Positions 51,235-59,950 of a DNA stretch of 64,000 bases are shown here, piece by piece. The translations under genes were made by a program, and so were the position numbers. The stretch comes from JALZKA01 sp963753385. GTDB lineage: Bacteria > Actinomycetota > Thermoleophilia > Solirubrobacterales > 70-9. The stretch's first letter is position 1. Each line of letters opens with the position of its first letter. The stretch covers positions 372,001-436,000 of the forward strand of contig CAVWCC010000007.1 in assembly GCA_963753385.1 (NCBI GenBank). Direction: 5' to 3'. Under the pieces are notes generated by a model. The model saw nothing but the letters and a program-made list of their open reading frames with translations. It was not told the origin of the DNA and did no database searches.

Positions 51235-52353
51235 ATGCGAGCGAGGGGGAGACCGATGCGGGCGGCGGTCGCCACATGGGTTCTCGCCTTCTGCGTGGTG
51301 ACGGTGGCATTGGGGGCCGGCTTCAAGCAGGCGAGGCAGTCCGACGTCGGCGACGTCCCACTCGAGATCGTCAGGGGCGATTTCAACGATGACGGCAAGC
51401 CCGATCTCGTCACCGCCAACCAGGGCGGCGACACCGTCTCGCTCCTCCGGGGTCGGGGCAACGGCAGGTTCCGGCAAGCACGCGATTTCCCCGCGAACCA
51501 GGAGCCCTTCGGCATCGCCGCGGGGGACTTCAACCGCGACGGCAGGCTGGATGTCGCGGTCACCAACGACAACCCCGACCAGGTGTCGGTCCTGCGCGGC
51601 CGGGCTCGAGGCGGCTTCAAGCAGCCGCTCGAGTCGGACACCGGCGGAGGAGTGCTGTTCGACCTCCTGCCGATCCACCTCGACGCCAACGACAAGCTCG
51701 ACCTGGTCGTGACCAACCTCGCCGGAAACGACAGCGTCACGGTGCTTCGCGGTCGAGGGGATGGCACCTTCAGGCAGCCGACCCAGATCCCGATGGAGAA
51801 CAGCCCGAACTCCTTCGTGCGCGGCGACTTCGATCGCGACGGGGAGCGCGACATCGCCGTCACCCAGTTCGACGGGGCCACCGTGTCGATCCTGCTCGGG
51901 AACGGCGACGGAACCTTCCAACCCCCGCAGCCCACCCCGGCCGGGACCGAGCCTTACTACATCGTCAGCGGCCGCTTCAATGGCGACCGCAAGCTCGACC
52001 TGGTGGTGACCAACAACGCACCCGGCAACGTCTCGATCCTCATCAACGAGGGCGGTGGCGACTTTGCAGGCCCCGTCGGCTATGCCGCGGGTAGCGACAA
52101 CCCGACGTCGATCGTCGCCTTCAACTTCAACCGTGGCCGTGCACTCGATCTCGCGATCACCAACGACGCACCCGACGGCGCTGTTCACGTGCTCCGGGGG
52201 CGCGGCGACGGGACCTTTGGATCGCCACTCGAGTTCGGGGTTGGCGCAGCGCCCTTCGGGATCGCCACGGGCGACCTCAACGGCGACGGCCGCACCGATC
52301 TCGCCACCGCCAACGAGGACGATGACACCGTCTCCGCCCTCCTGGCGAAGTGA
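51235..52353 (+). CDS. Secreted FG-GAP/VCBS-repeat beta-propeller protein
   Basis: The 372-residue product has a signal peptide (residues about 8-28, MRAAVATWVLAFCVVTVALG). About seven repeats of 45-50 residues follow, each with a calcium loop such as GDFNDDGKPDLV, GDFNRDGRLDVA, GDFDRDGERDIA and GDLNGDGRTDLA, and a strand such as VSVLRGRGDGTF. The repeats form a propeller outside the cell or on its surface; a binding role is usual and no enzyme motif is seen. A second ATG at 51256 would leave the signal peptide intact and is a possible start. Confidence 0.88.
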   Translation: MRARGRPMRAAVATWVLAFCVVTVALGAGFKQARQSDVGDVPLEIVRGDFNDDGKPDLVTANQGGDTVSLLRGRGNGRFRQARDFPANQEPFGIAAGDFNRDGRLDVAVTNDNPDQVSVLRGRARGGFKQPLESDTGGGVLFDLLPIHLDANDKLDLVVTNLAGNDSVTVLRGRGDGTFRQPTQIPMENSPNSFVRGDFDRDGERDIAVTQFDGATVSILLGNGDGTFQPPQPTPAGTEPYYIVSGRFNGDRKLDLVVTNNAPGNVSILINEGGGDFAGPVGYAAGSDNPTSIVAFNFNRGRALDLAITNDAPDGAVHVLRGRGDGTFGSPLEFGVGAAPFGIATGDLNGDGRTDLATANEDDDTVSALLAK

Positions 52354-52386
52354 GTCCTAGATCGAGGGCGGTCGATCGGGCCTCAC

Positions 52387-52392
52387 TAGTAT
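52387..52392 (+). promoter_or_regulatory. -10 box of likely leaderless transcript
   Basis: TAGTAT 9 bases before the ATG at 52402; no ribosome site. Confidence 0.5.
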
Positions 52393-52401
52393 CGGAATCG
52401 G

Positions 52402-53115
52402 ATGTCGCACGAGCATGCCACCGACGCCGAGGAGGAGTACCTCCAGATCATGTTCTGGCTGGAGGAGGCCGGGCTGGCGATCACCGGCGCCAACATCGCG
52501 CGCGCCATGCAGCTCTCGCCCCCGACCGTCCACGAGATGATCGGCCGCCTCGAGCGCGACGGCTACGTGACCCGCGCCGACGACAAGTCGCTTCGCTTCA
52601 CGAAGGACGGGCGCGAGCACGCGACCGCGATCGTCCGCCGGCACCGCCTGATCGAGCGCTTCCTCACCGACGTCCTCGGGATCCCCTGGGACGAGGTCCA
52701 CGAGGAGGCCGAGCGGCTCGAGCACGCGATGTCGCCGGTGCTCGAGGAGCGGATGCTGGCCGCGATCGGCGACGCGAAGACCTGCCCGCACGGCCACCCC
52801 ATCGTGGAGGGCGCGCGCGAGGACGGCGTCCTCCTCGCCGACGTCGAGCCGGGGGCGAGCGTCGTCATCCTGCGCTTCGAGAACGAGGCCGAGGAGCTTC
52901 TGCACTACCTGAAGTCGGTCGGGCTGAACCCCGGCCTCGAGGGCGAGGTGGCCTCGGCCGACGACGATGAGATCGTCGTCCGCTCAGCCGACGGCGACCA
53001 TCCGGTGACGCTCAGCGTCGCCGAGACCGTGTCGGTCCGCGCCGACCCGGCGCCGGAGCCGCGGGCGCCGCTGCCCGAGCAGCTCGTGATCTCGAGCGAC
53101 CGCTACGGCCGCTGA
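52402..53115 (+). CDS. DtxR/MntR-family metal-dependent regulator
   Basis: The 237-residue product has the DtxR HTH (ATDAEEEYLQIMFWLEEAGL, NIARAMQLSPPTVHEMIGRL, ERDGYVTRADDKSLRFT). The metal-binding and dimer domain follows (HRLIERFLTDVLGIPWDEVH, EEAERLEHAMSPVLEERMLA, CPHGHPIV) and then a C-terminal SH3-like FeoA domain. Ligand residues of the Cys-Pro-His-Gly-His type point to iron or manganese sensing. No transporter gene adjoins it, so its targets lie elsewhere. Confidence 0.92.
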   Translation: MSHEHATDAEEEYLQIMFWLEEAGLAITGANIARAMQLSPPTVHEMIGRLERDGYVTRADDKSLRFTKDGREHATAIVRRHRLIERFLTDVLGIPWDEVHEEAERLEHAMSPVLEERMLAAIGDAKTCPHGHPIVEGAREDGVLLADVEPGASVVILRFENEAEELLHYLKSVGLNPGLEGEVASADDDEIVVRSADGDHPVTLSVAETVSVRADPAPEPRAPLPEQLVISSDRYGR

Positions 53116-53772
53116 TCAGTCGTTCTTCGACCTGATCTTCACCGAGTCGATGCCCACGTTGAGCTGCGCCTCGGTGACCGCCACCGCGAACCGCAGCCGC
53201 ACCTTGTCGCCCGCGTGCTCGGTCAGGTTCTCGCTGATCGTGCGGTAGTTCCGATGGTTCGGGTCGCCCCGCTCGGTGATGTAGACCTCCTCGAGGACGT
53301 GCTCGGCCTTCAGCGACCTGATCGGCGCGTCGGGCTTCATCACGTCCATCCGGAACTGCTGATTGGGGCGGTCGTCCTTGCCGAACCTGAAGTGCTTCGG
53401 CGTGCGGAAGCCGGGGAACGATCCACGACGCACGGGCACCGGCCCGCCCGTGTTCTGATTGTCGTAGGCGAGCTTGAACTTCAGCTTGTGCCGCATGCCG
53501 CGTTCAAGCTTTACGACTTGGGAGAGGAACCCCGCGCTCGGGTCGCCCTGGTCGCTGAGAACGCCGACCTGGCCCTGGGGTGGAGGGGGAACACCATCGC
53601 CTCGCAACAGGGGATAGGGGGCCCATTCGAACGCGCCGAAGAAGTCCGTTTTCCACCCCTCGAGGTCGCCGGTCTCGAAGTTGCCGTTCTCGACGGTCGC
53701 GGCGTTCGCCGTGGCCGTGCCGAGTGCCAGCGCCACGATCGCGCCCAGCGCTGCGATTCCCACCTGTCTCAC
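53116..53772 (-). CDS. Secreted protein with carbohydrate-binding-like (DUF642-type) fold
   Basis: The product is about 218 residues. GTG 53772 after GGGAGG gives a signal peptide (VGIAALGAIVALALGTATAN, cut near AANA). The mature part starts VENGNFETGDLEGWKTDFFG, the hallmark opening of DUF642/CBM-like jelly rolls, and ends LRFAVAVTEAQLNVGIDSVK with IRSKND. It is probably exported and may bind glycans. No catalytic motif was found. It has its own terminator-separated unit. Confidence 0.78.
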   Translation of the reverse strand: MRQVGIAALGAIVALALGTATANAATVENGNFETGDLEGWKTDFFGAFEWAPYPLLRGDGVPPPPQGQVGVLSDQGDPSAGFLSQVVKLERGMRHKLKFKLAYDNQNTGGPVPVRRGSFPGFRTPKHFRFGKDDRPNQQFRMDVMKPDAPIRSLKAEHVLEEVYITERGDPNHRNYRTISENLTEHAGDKVRLRFAVAVTEAQLNVGIDSVKIRSKND

Positions 53773-53821
53773 CTGATCGTCCCTCCCAGAGGCTCGTTTT
53801 CGGGCGGCACAATAGCGGCTC

Positions 53822-53851
53822 GGGCGCCGGGCAAACCACTGCCCGGCGCCC
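53822..53851 (-). terminator. Hairpin terminator after the small gene 53871-54071
   Basis: Perfect 12-bp stem GGGCGCCGGGCA / TGCCCGGCGCCC with a 6-base loop, between the two minus-strand genes. Confidence 0.75.
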
Positions 53852-53870
53852 TCCGCCCACTGCCTCGGTG

Positions 53871-54071
53871 TCAGACGTCCCCGCAGATCTGGCGCAGCCT
53901 GCGGTACAGGTGCTGATCCTGCGGTCGCATCGAGAACTCGCGCCGGCGAACGTTCGCCTCGTGCTCGCGGACCGCAGCCGCGAGCGCTGAGAAGCGGCGT
54001 TCCGCCAGGTTCCGCTCGCTGACAGGATCGAGCTTCTCGCGGGTTCCCTCGATCATCCATACGGGGCTCAT
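53871..54071 (-). CDS. Small basic protein, unknown function
   Basis: The 66-residue product is rich in Arg and Glu (SERNLAERRFSALAAAVREH, EANVRRREFSMRPQDQHLYR) and predicted helical. No family recognised. An excellent ribosome site (AGGAGGTGG) stands before ATG 54071, and a strong hairpin follows the gene, which supports it being real. The 180 bases upstream to 54252 are less GC-rich than the rest and likely hold its promoter. Confidence 0.65.
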   Translation of the reverse strand: MSPVWMIEGTREKLDPVSERNLAERRFSALAAAVREHEANVRRREFSMRPQDQHLYRRLRQICGDV

Positions 54072-54252
54072 CACGCCACCTCCTTCATCTCTCTGAGTGG
54101 TGCATCCCTTCTTCGTTCGAGGCTACGGGCCCAAGCTGGCTGGCTTGTAACGGCCGCGTAAATATCCGCTCACGAAGACCCTGGCCCAGAGTCGTTTTGC
54201 TTCCTCGCGAAGAAGTGTAGCGCTTGTCTACTAAACCAGTAGGGAAACAGAG

Positions 54253-55359
54253 TTACGCTGCAACGCGGCCTGCGCGCAGGCCTTCGAGCGCCTTCGCGAC
54301 GCGGGCGACGCCGTCGGGCACGCGCTCGGCGGGAACGCTGGCGAACGAGAGGCGCAGCGCGTTCGCGCCGCCCTCGAGCAGGAAGTCGGGGCCGGCCACG
54401 AACGACACGCCCTCCTCGGCGGCCGCGCTCAACAGCGCGGCCGAGTCGACGTCCTCGGCCAGCGTCAGCCAGAGGAAATAGCCGCCCTCGGGGACCACGA
54501 ACTCAGCCTCGGGGAGGTGCTCGCCGAGCGCCTCGACCAGGGCGTCGCGCCGGTCACGGAGCGCCGCGTTCACGAGCTCGATGTTGCGCTCGAGCCCGCC
54601 GGACTCGCAGAGCGCGAAGACGATCGCCTCGGCCAGCATGTTCGGCGAGATGTAGGTTTCCCCCGCGCGCTTCGCGAGCCGGGCGATCTCGTCGGGCTCG
54701 CCCGCGAGGTAGCCGACGCGGACGCCCGGGCTGACCGTCTTCGAGAACGAGGACGCGTGGATCACACGGCCCGCCCGGTCCTGGGAGAGCATGGTCTCGT
54801 GCTCGGCGCCTCCGAAGCGGATCAACCGGTAGGGGTCGTCCTCGAACAGCGTGAAGTTGTGCTCGGCCGCGAGCTCGACCAGCCGCGTTCGCTTCGCGTC
54901 GGAGAGCGTGCAGCCGGCGGGGTTGTGGAAGTTGGGGATGATGTGCGCGAACTTCACCGGGCCGGCGGCCAGCGCGGCCTCGACCGCGGAGATGTCGACA
55001 CCGTCCGCCTCGAGCGGAACTGGGACGAGCTCGACTCCGGCGCGCCCGAGGAGCAGCAGGGTACGGTCGTAACTGGGTTGCTCGACGATCACCCGGTCGC
55101 CGGGCTCGAGCGAGTGCTGGAACAGGAGCGCCGCCGCCTCCATCGAGCCGTTGGTGACCATCACCTGCTGCGGCTCGATCCCGTGCAGGTTCGCGATCCA
55201 CTCGCCGAGGCCCGTGTGGCCGACGCCGGTCCCGTACGAGAGCGCGCGCTGCCAGTCGCTTTCGAGCGCCTGCGCCGCGGCCTCGCGGACCGCCTCGGCG
55301 GGCAGGATGTCGGCGCTCGGCGCGCCGCGGGCGAAGCTGATCGTGTCGGTGGGCGCCAT
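54253..55359 (-). CDS. PLP-dependent class I/II aminotransferase (2-aminoadipate/LysN-like)
   Basis: The 368-residue product has ISFARGAPSADILPAEAVRE, VMVTNGSMEAAALLFQHSLE, IPNFHNPAGCTLSDAKRTRL (substrate and PLP contacts), LFEDDPYRLIRFGG with the PLP aspartate, and HASSFSKTVSPGVRVGYLAG with the Schiff-base lysine. This pattern is that of the LysN/ARO8-like group that acts on aminoadipate, aromatic or branched amino acids. It lacks the N-terminal GntR domain of MocR proteins. Substrate unknown. Confidence 0.92.
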   Translation of the reverse strand: MAPTDTISFARGAPSADILPAEAVREAAAQALESDWQRALSYGTGVGHTGLGEWIANLHGIEPQQVMVTNGSMEAAALLFQHSLEPGDRVIVEQPSYDRTLLLLGRAGVELVPVPLEADGVDISAVEAALAAGPVKFAHIIPNFHNPAGCTLSDAKRTRLVELAAEHNFTLFEDDPYRLIRFGGAEHETMLSQDRAGRVIHASSFSKTVSPGVRVGYLAGEPDEIARLAKRAGETYISPNMLAEAIVFALCESGGLERNIELVNAALRDRRDALVEALGEHLPEAEFVVPEGGYFLWLTLAEDVDSAALLSAAAEEGVSFVAGPDFLLEGGANALRLSFASVPAERVPDGVARVAKALEGLRAGRVAA

Positions 55360-55368
55360 GTCCCGAGC

Positions 55369-55383
55369 CTACCTACTAGGTAG
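55369..55383. promoter_or_regulatory. Palindrome upstream of the aminotransferase
   Basis: CTACCTACTAGGTAG has perfect six-base arms, 10 bases before the aminotransferase start. Possible operator; no regulator gene adjoins. Confidence 0.4.
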
Positions 55384-55402
55384 ACCTGCCTAATCTCGCG
55401 TG

Positions 55403-57142
55403 CTAGCGGCAGACGCGGAGCTCGCGCTCCCAGCCGATGCGACGTCCGTCGATCAGCTCTGCGCGGGCGCGAACCAGGGCCTTGCCTCTGCCGAGCTCGC
55501 CGCGGCCGAACCGGTGCTTGAACGGCGAGCGGCGGTCCGTGCCGACCAGCTTCGAGCCAACGAAGAACTCGGCCAGCTCGATCTCCGGCCGGTCCCCTCC
55601 CGCGAAGTTCGCCCGAACCGGAGGCTCGCTGCAGCGCTTGCGGCCCTTGTCGCTCTTCAGCTCGAGCCGCAGTGCCGGCGTGGTGCGGCAGCTGCGGCCG
55701 GCGCACGTCCGGAGCGCGGCGAGCCGGGTCACGAGCCGCTGCCGCACGCGCGCATAGCCGGGGTCGTTATGCGCGCTCTCGATCTGGAACGGGTCCTCGC
55801 GCAGGTCGTAGAGCTCGAGGTCGCCGCCGTCGTACTCGACCCAGACGTAGCGCTGCGTATGGACAGCCTCGTACTGCTGCGTGTCGATCAGGAGCTCGCG
55901 CCCACGCTCGAGCCACGGATGCTCGATCGCCGGCATCAGCGACCGGCCGTCGATCTGGTGTGTCGGCTGGGCGCCGCTCCAGTCGACGACCGTCGCCGCG
56001 AGGTCGGCGTTGATCGTCAGGTCGCGCACGTTGGTCCCCGCCGGGACGCCCGGGCCGCGGATGATCAGCGGCACGGTGCTCGACGGCTCGTAGACCTTGG
56101 TCTTGCCGCTTGGGACCCGATGCTCGCCTGTGAAGAACCCGTTGTCCGCGGTGAAGATCAGGTAGGTGTCCCCGAGCGCCTGCTGTTCGCGCAGCGCGTC
56201 GACGACGGCCGCGACTCCGTCGTCGACCGCGAGGAGCGACTCGATCCGGCAGCGGTAGCGCCGGGTGAGGTTCGCGATCGCCTCGGCGTCCATCACCGGC
56301 AGGTTCGCGACGGCCGGGGGCTTGTCGGTGACGTCCGCCTCGTTGAACGATGGGTCCTGCGGCAGCGGCTCGGTGTCGAACGCATTCGCGTAGCGGGCGG
56401 CCGGGCGCGCCGAGGCCTGGCAGTTCATCGGCGGCTGGGGGTGGGCCTCAGGTCCGCCGGCGTGAGGCGCCGTGTAGTCGAGCTGGAGGTAGAGCGGGTC
56501 GGTGGCCCCGATGTGCTCTGAGATCAGGTCCACCGCCTGCTGCGTGAAGACGTCCTGTTTGAAGTCCTCGACCTCGGTGCCGTAGGTGACGTAGCTCCCG
56601 TTCTCGTTTTGGGCGTACTGGTAGACGTTCTGGACGGCGGTGTCCGAGGTGTACCACTCGTCCCAGCCTTCGGGGATCGGGTCGGCGGCGCCCGGGACCG
56701 CGCTTCCGTAGCCGTTCAGGAACTTGCCGACGTGCGCCGTCGTGTAGCCGCGGGCCTGGAGCCAGACCGCGGTCGTGTTGGCGCTGTCGAACGCCTGGAA
56801 CCCGCCGGCGGGCGGGTTGTTGCCGAGCACCCCGTGGTTGTGCGAGTACTGGCCCGTGAGCAGCGTCGCCCGCGACGGGCAGCAGACCGGCCAGTTGACG
56901 TAGTGGTTGCGGAACGTCGCCCCGCGCTCGCCGAGCAGCTCGAGCGTCTGCTCCATGAACTGCATCGAGTCGACCGTCTGGTCGTCGGTCTGGATGACCA
57001 CGATGTTCGGCCGCGTGGGCGCCTTGCCGGCCTCGGCGGTCGCGCCGCCGCCGGCCACGCCAGCCGCGAGCGCCACGGCGGCGATCGCTCCTGCCACCAG
57101 GGCAGCACGCCCGGAACCTGCCGATGCACCCCCTCGATGCAT
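55403..57142 (-). CDS. Secreted sulfatase (type I, formylglycine-dependent)
   Basis: The 579-residue product has a signal peptide (residues about 12-38, ALVAGAIAAVALAAGVAGGG). The sulfatase core includes NIVVIQTDDQTVDSMQFMEQ (metal aspartates), CCPSRATLLTGQYSHNHGVL with the CxPSR signature whose cysteine becomes formylglycine, HVGKFLNGYG and FTADNGFFTGEHRVPSGKTK. It most resembles N-acetylglucosamine-6-sulfatase-like enzymes that remove sulfate from glycans outside the cell. About 100 C-terminal residues form an extra cysteine-bearing beta-rich part. It needs a formylglycine-generating enzyme, not seen here. Confidence 0.92.
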   Translation of the reverse strand: MHRGGASAGSGRAALVAGAIAAVALAAGVAGGGATAEAGKAPTRPNIVVIQTDDQTVDSMQFMEQTLELLGERGATFRNHYVNWPVCCPSRATLLTGQYSHNHGVLGNNPPAGGFQAFDSANTTAVWLQARGYTTAHVGKFLNGYGSAVPGAADPIPEGWDEWYTSDTAVQNVYQYAQNENGSYVTYGTEVEDFKQDVFTQQAVDLISEHIGATDPLYLQLDYTAPHAGGPEAHPQPPMNCQASARPAARYANAFDTEPLPQDPSFNEADVTDKPPAVANLPVMDAEAIANLTRRYRCRIESLLAVDDGVAAVVDALREQQALGDTYLIFTADNGFFTGEHRVPSGKTKVYEPSSTVPLIIRGPGVPAGTNVRDLTINADLAATVVDWSGAQPTHQIDGRSLMPAIEHPWLERGRELLIDTQQYEAVHTQRYVWVEYDGGDLELYDLREDPFQIESAHNDPGYARVRQRLVTRLAALRTCAGRSCRTTPALRLELKSDKGRKRCSEPPVRANFAGGDRPEIELAEFFVGSKLVGTDRRSPFKHRFGRGELGRGKALVRARAELIDGRRIGWERELRVCR

Positions 57143-57183
57143 GCCCCTCCAACACGGGGGTCCGACGGAAAGTCGCGGCTTTG

Positions 57184-58056
57184 TCAGCTTTGGAGAACTT
57201 CGACGGCAATCTGCGCGGCCTCGGTCGGTGAGGTGCCGACGCGGACGCCCTTCGCCTCGAGCGCGTCCTTCTTCGCCTGCGCGGTCCCCGAGGAGCCCGA
57301 GATGATCGCCCCGGCGTGGCCCATCTGCTTGCCGGGCGGCGCCGTGAAGCCGGCGATGTAGCCCACGACCGGCTTCGTCACCCGCTCGGCGATGAAATCT
57401 GCGGCGCGCTCCTCCGCGTCACCGCCGATCTCGCCGACCATCACGATCAGCTCGGTGTCGGGGTCGTCCTGGAACAGGGTGAGGACGTCGATGAAGTCGG
57501 AGCCGACGATCGGGTCGCCGCCGATGCCGACGATCGTCGAGTTGCCGGCGCCCGCCTGCTTCAGCTCGTTCCCGATCTGGTAGGTCAGCGTCCCCGACTT
57601 CGACACGACGCCGATCGGCCCGGGGTCGAAGAACTGGGCCGGGATGATGCCGACGTTCGACTGGCCGGGCGAGAGCACGCCGGGGCAGTTCGGGCCGATC
57701 AGCCGCACGTTCGCCTCGCGCGCCTTCCAGTAGGTCTTCAGCATGTCGTGGACCGGGATGCCCTCGGTGATCGCGATCACGGTGTGCACGCCGGACTCGA
57801 TCGCCTCGTCGATCGCCGCCGCGGCGAACCGGGCGGGGACGAACACCATCGAGGTGTTCGCGCCGCGCTCCTCGACCGCCTCCTTGATCGTGTCGAAGAC
57901 CGGTACGCCGTCGACGTCCTGCCCGCCCTTGCCGGGGGTGACGCCGGCGACCAGATCGGTGCCGTAGTCGCGGTTGCGGAGGCCGTGGAAGGTCCCCTCG
58001 CGCCCGGTCAGGCCGCTGACCACCAGCTTCGTGTCGGTGTCGACGATGATGCTCAT
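57184..58056 (-). CDS. sucD: Succinate-CoA ligase alpha subunit
   Basis: The 290-residue product has VVSGLTGREGTFHGLRNRDY, GVTPGKGGQDVDGVPVFDTI, LIGPNCPGVLSPGQSNVGII, GGDPIVGSDFIDVLTLFQDD and KQMGHAGAIISGSSGTAQAK, where the histidine is phosphorylated in catalysis. It makes succinate and ATP or GTP from succinyl-CoA in the citric acid cycle together with SucC. ATG 58056 overlaps the sucC stop (ATGA). Confidence 0.97.
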   Translation of the reverse strand: MSIIVDTDTKLVVSGLTGREGTFHGLRNRDYGTDLVAGVTPGKGGQDVDGVPVFDTIKEAVEERGANTSMVFVPARFAAAAIDEAIESGVHTVIAITEGIPVHDMLKTYWKAREANVRLIGPNCPGVLSPGQSNVGIIPAQFFDPGPIGVVSKSGTLTYQIGNELKQAGAGNSTIVGIGGDPIVGSDFIDVLTLFQDDPDTELIVMVGEIGGDAEERAADFIAERVTKPVVGYIAGFTAPPGKQMGHAGAIISGSSGTAQAKKDALEAKGVRVGTSPTEAAQIAVEVLQS

Positions 58057-59195
58057 GCGTTCGCGAGTTCCACGACCCTCGCAGCCGCGCCCAGCATCGT
58101 CTTCTCCTGGTGCAGGTTCGGCAGGTTCGCCTCGGCGAGGAGGCGCAGGCCCTCCTCCTGGTTGGTGCCGTCGAGCCGCACGACCAGCGGCACCGTCAGG
58201 TCGATCTGCTGCGAGGCCTCGATGATCCCCTTGGCGACCTCGTCGCAGCGGGTGATCCCGCCGAAGATGTTGAACAGGACGGCGGTGACCTTCTCGTCCG
58301 AGGTGATGACCTCGAGGGCGTCGACGATCGCCTCGGCCTTCGAGCCGCCGCCGGCGTCGAGGAAGTTCGCGGGCTCGCCTCCGGCCTGCGCGACGACGTC
58401 GAGCGTGGACATGCAGAGGCCCGCGCCGTTGCCGAGGATGCCGACGTTGCCGTCGAGCTTCACGTAGGTGAGCCCCTTCTCCTTGGCCATCGCCTCCTGC
58501 GGGTCCGCGGCCGACTTGTCCTCGTAGGCGGCGAGGTCCTCGTGCCTGAACATCGCGTTGTTGTCGATCGTGATCTTCGAGTCGAGCGCGATCACCTCGC
58601 GGGCGCCGGTGACGATCAGCGGGTTGATCTCGATCAGCGTTGCGTCCTCCGCGACCGACAGGTCGACGAGCTGGACCAGCATCTGCGCGACTCCGTCGAC
58701 GACGTCGTCGTCGATCTGTGCCTCGTGCGCCATGTCGCGCGCGACCTCGACGTCGAGCCCGCCAGGCGGCTCGACGTGGCGCCTCACCATCGCGGTCGGG
58801 TCCGACTCGGCGATCTCCTCGACGTCCATCCCGCCCATCCGCGAGAGCATCGCCAGGAGCTTCTTCTCGCCGCGGTCGAGGATGACCGAGGCGTAGTACT
58901 CGTTCGCGATCTCCGAGGCGCCCTCGATCCAGAGGTCGTGCACCGTGAAGCCGCGGATGTCCATCCCGAGGATCGCCTCGGAGTGGGCGCGCGCCTCGGC
59001 CTCGTCGTTGGCGATCTTGATCCCGCCCGCCTTGCCGCGCTTGCCGATCGCGACCTGGGCCTTGACCACGGACGGATAGCCGATCTCGCCGGCGGCCTTG
59101 ACGGCGTCGTCCACGGTCGTCGCGTGGATGCCGGACGGCGTGGGAACGCCGTGCTTGGCGAAGAGCTGCTTGCCCTGGTACTCGAGTAGGTCCAT
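58053..59195 (-). CDS. sucC: Succinate-CoA ligase beta subunit
   Basis: The 380-residue product starts MDLLEYQGKQLFAKHGVPTP. Its ATP-grasp part contains VVKAQVAIGKRGKAGGIKIA and TLIEINPLIVTGAREVIALD. The CoA-ligase part has LDGNVGILGNGAGLCMSTLD, ANFLDAGGGSKAEAIVDALE and FNIFGGITRCDEVAKGIIEA. It is the first gene of sucCD. The 65 bases to the divergent HAD gene are AT-richer in the centre (TCTATAATCA) and should hold both promoters. Confidence 0.97.
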   Translation of the reverse strand: MDLLEYQGKQLFAKHGVPTPSGIHATTVDDAVKAAGEIGYPSVVKAQVAIGKRGKAGGIKIANDEAEARAHSEAILGMDIRGFTVHDLWIEGASEIANEYYASVILDRGEKKLLAMLSRMGGMDVEEIAESDPTAMVRRHVEPPGGLDVEVARDMAHEAQIDDDVVDGVAQMLVQLVDLSVAEDATLIEINPLIVTGAREVIALDSKITIDNNAMFRHEDLAAYEDKSAADPQEAMAKEKGLTYVKLDGNVGILGNGAGLCMSTLDVVAQAGGEPANFLDAGGGSKAEAIVDALEVITSDEKVTAVLFNIFGGITRCDEVAKGIIEASQQIDLTVPLVVRLDGTNQEEGLRLLAEANLPNLHQEKTMLGAAARVVELANA

Positions 59196-59232
59196 AGCGG
59201 CGGCGCCCGGCGGGGGCGCGCGGCAGCGTATC

Positions 59233-59238
59233 TATAAT
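59233..59238 (+). promoter_or_regulatory. -10 box of the HAD gene at 59261
   Basis: Perfect TATAAT, 22 bases before the ATG at 59261; no convincing -35. The same AT-rich spot read on the other strand (ATTATAGAT) may serve sucC. Confidence 0.5.
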
Positions 59239-59260
59239 CACCCGCCGCCCTCCCGCCAGC

Positions 59261-59944
59261 ATGCCCCTCCCCCATCTCAAAGACATCAAGTGGGTGACCA
59301 CTGACTGCTACGGCACCCTGATCGATTGGGAGAAGGGCCTTGCCGACGGCTTTCGCAGGGAGGCCGAGCGCGACGGGTTCTCGTTCGACGAGGGGCCATT
59401 CATCAAACGCTTCCTCGAGGTTCAGGCCGAGATCATGAGCGGCTCCTACGAGCTCTACGCCGAGGTCCTGCGCCGCACCGCGGTCAAGGTCGCGAAGGAG
59501 ATCGGCTGGGAGCTCGAGCCGTCGCGCGCGCAGTTCGTACCCGACTCGGTCGCCCACTGGCAGCCGTTCCGCGAGGCGAACGCCGCGATGGACCGCCTAT
59601 CGGGGCGCTACGACGTCGGCATCGTCTCGAACATCGACGACAAGCTGCTCGGCATCTCGCGCCGCCACCTGCGCACCGAGCTCGACATCGTGGTCACCGC
59701 CCAGCAGGTGCGCTCGTACAAGCCAGACGAGGCCCACTTCCGCGAGTGCGCCCGGCGCCTCGGCGGCAAGAAGGGCTGGGTCCACATCGCGTCCGGCTAC
59801 GAGGCCGACGTCGCCCCGTGCCTGAAGCTGAAGGTGCCGGTGATCTGGGTCAACCGCCACGGCGAGAAGCTCGAGGGCCGCAAGCGCCCCGACGCGGAGG
59901 TCAAGACCCTCCGCGCCGCCGCGGCGAAGCTCGGCGCCAGGTAG
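59261..59944 (+). CDS. HAD-superfamily hydrolase (haloacid dehalogenase type II-like)
   Basis: The 227-residue product has motif I WVTTDCYGTLIDWEKGLADG (Asp in DCYGTL as in L-2-haloacid dehalogenases), motif II VGIVSNIDDKLL, and the lysine in RSYKPDEAHFRECARRLGGK. A variant motif IV, VHIASGYEADVAPCLKLKVP, follows, where GxxxxD is spread differently. It may dehalogenate or dephosphorylate a small acid; the substrate is unknown. No ribosome site precedes the ATG. It is followed 6 bases later by the sulfotransferase gene. Confidence 0.88.
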   Translation: MPLPHLKDIKWVTTDCYGTLIDWEKGLADGFRREAERDGFSFDEGPFIKRFLEVQAEIMSGSYELYAEVLRRTAVKVAKEIGWELEPSRAQFVPDSVAHWQPFREANAAMDRLSGRYDVGIVSNIDDKLLGISRRHLRTELDIVVTAQQVRSYKPDEAHFRECARRLGGKKGWVHIASGYEADVAPCLKLKVPVIWVNRHGEKLEGRKRPDAEVKTLRAAAAKLGAR

Positions 59945-59950
59945 GCCATC

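Noticed and set aside
55369..55383. Palindrome before the aminotransferase as a T-box or riboswitch
   Set aside because: Too short, and without the conserved T-box bulge or any larger fold; kept only as a possible operator.
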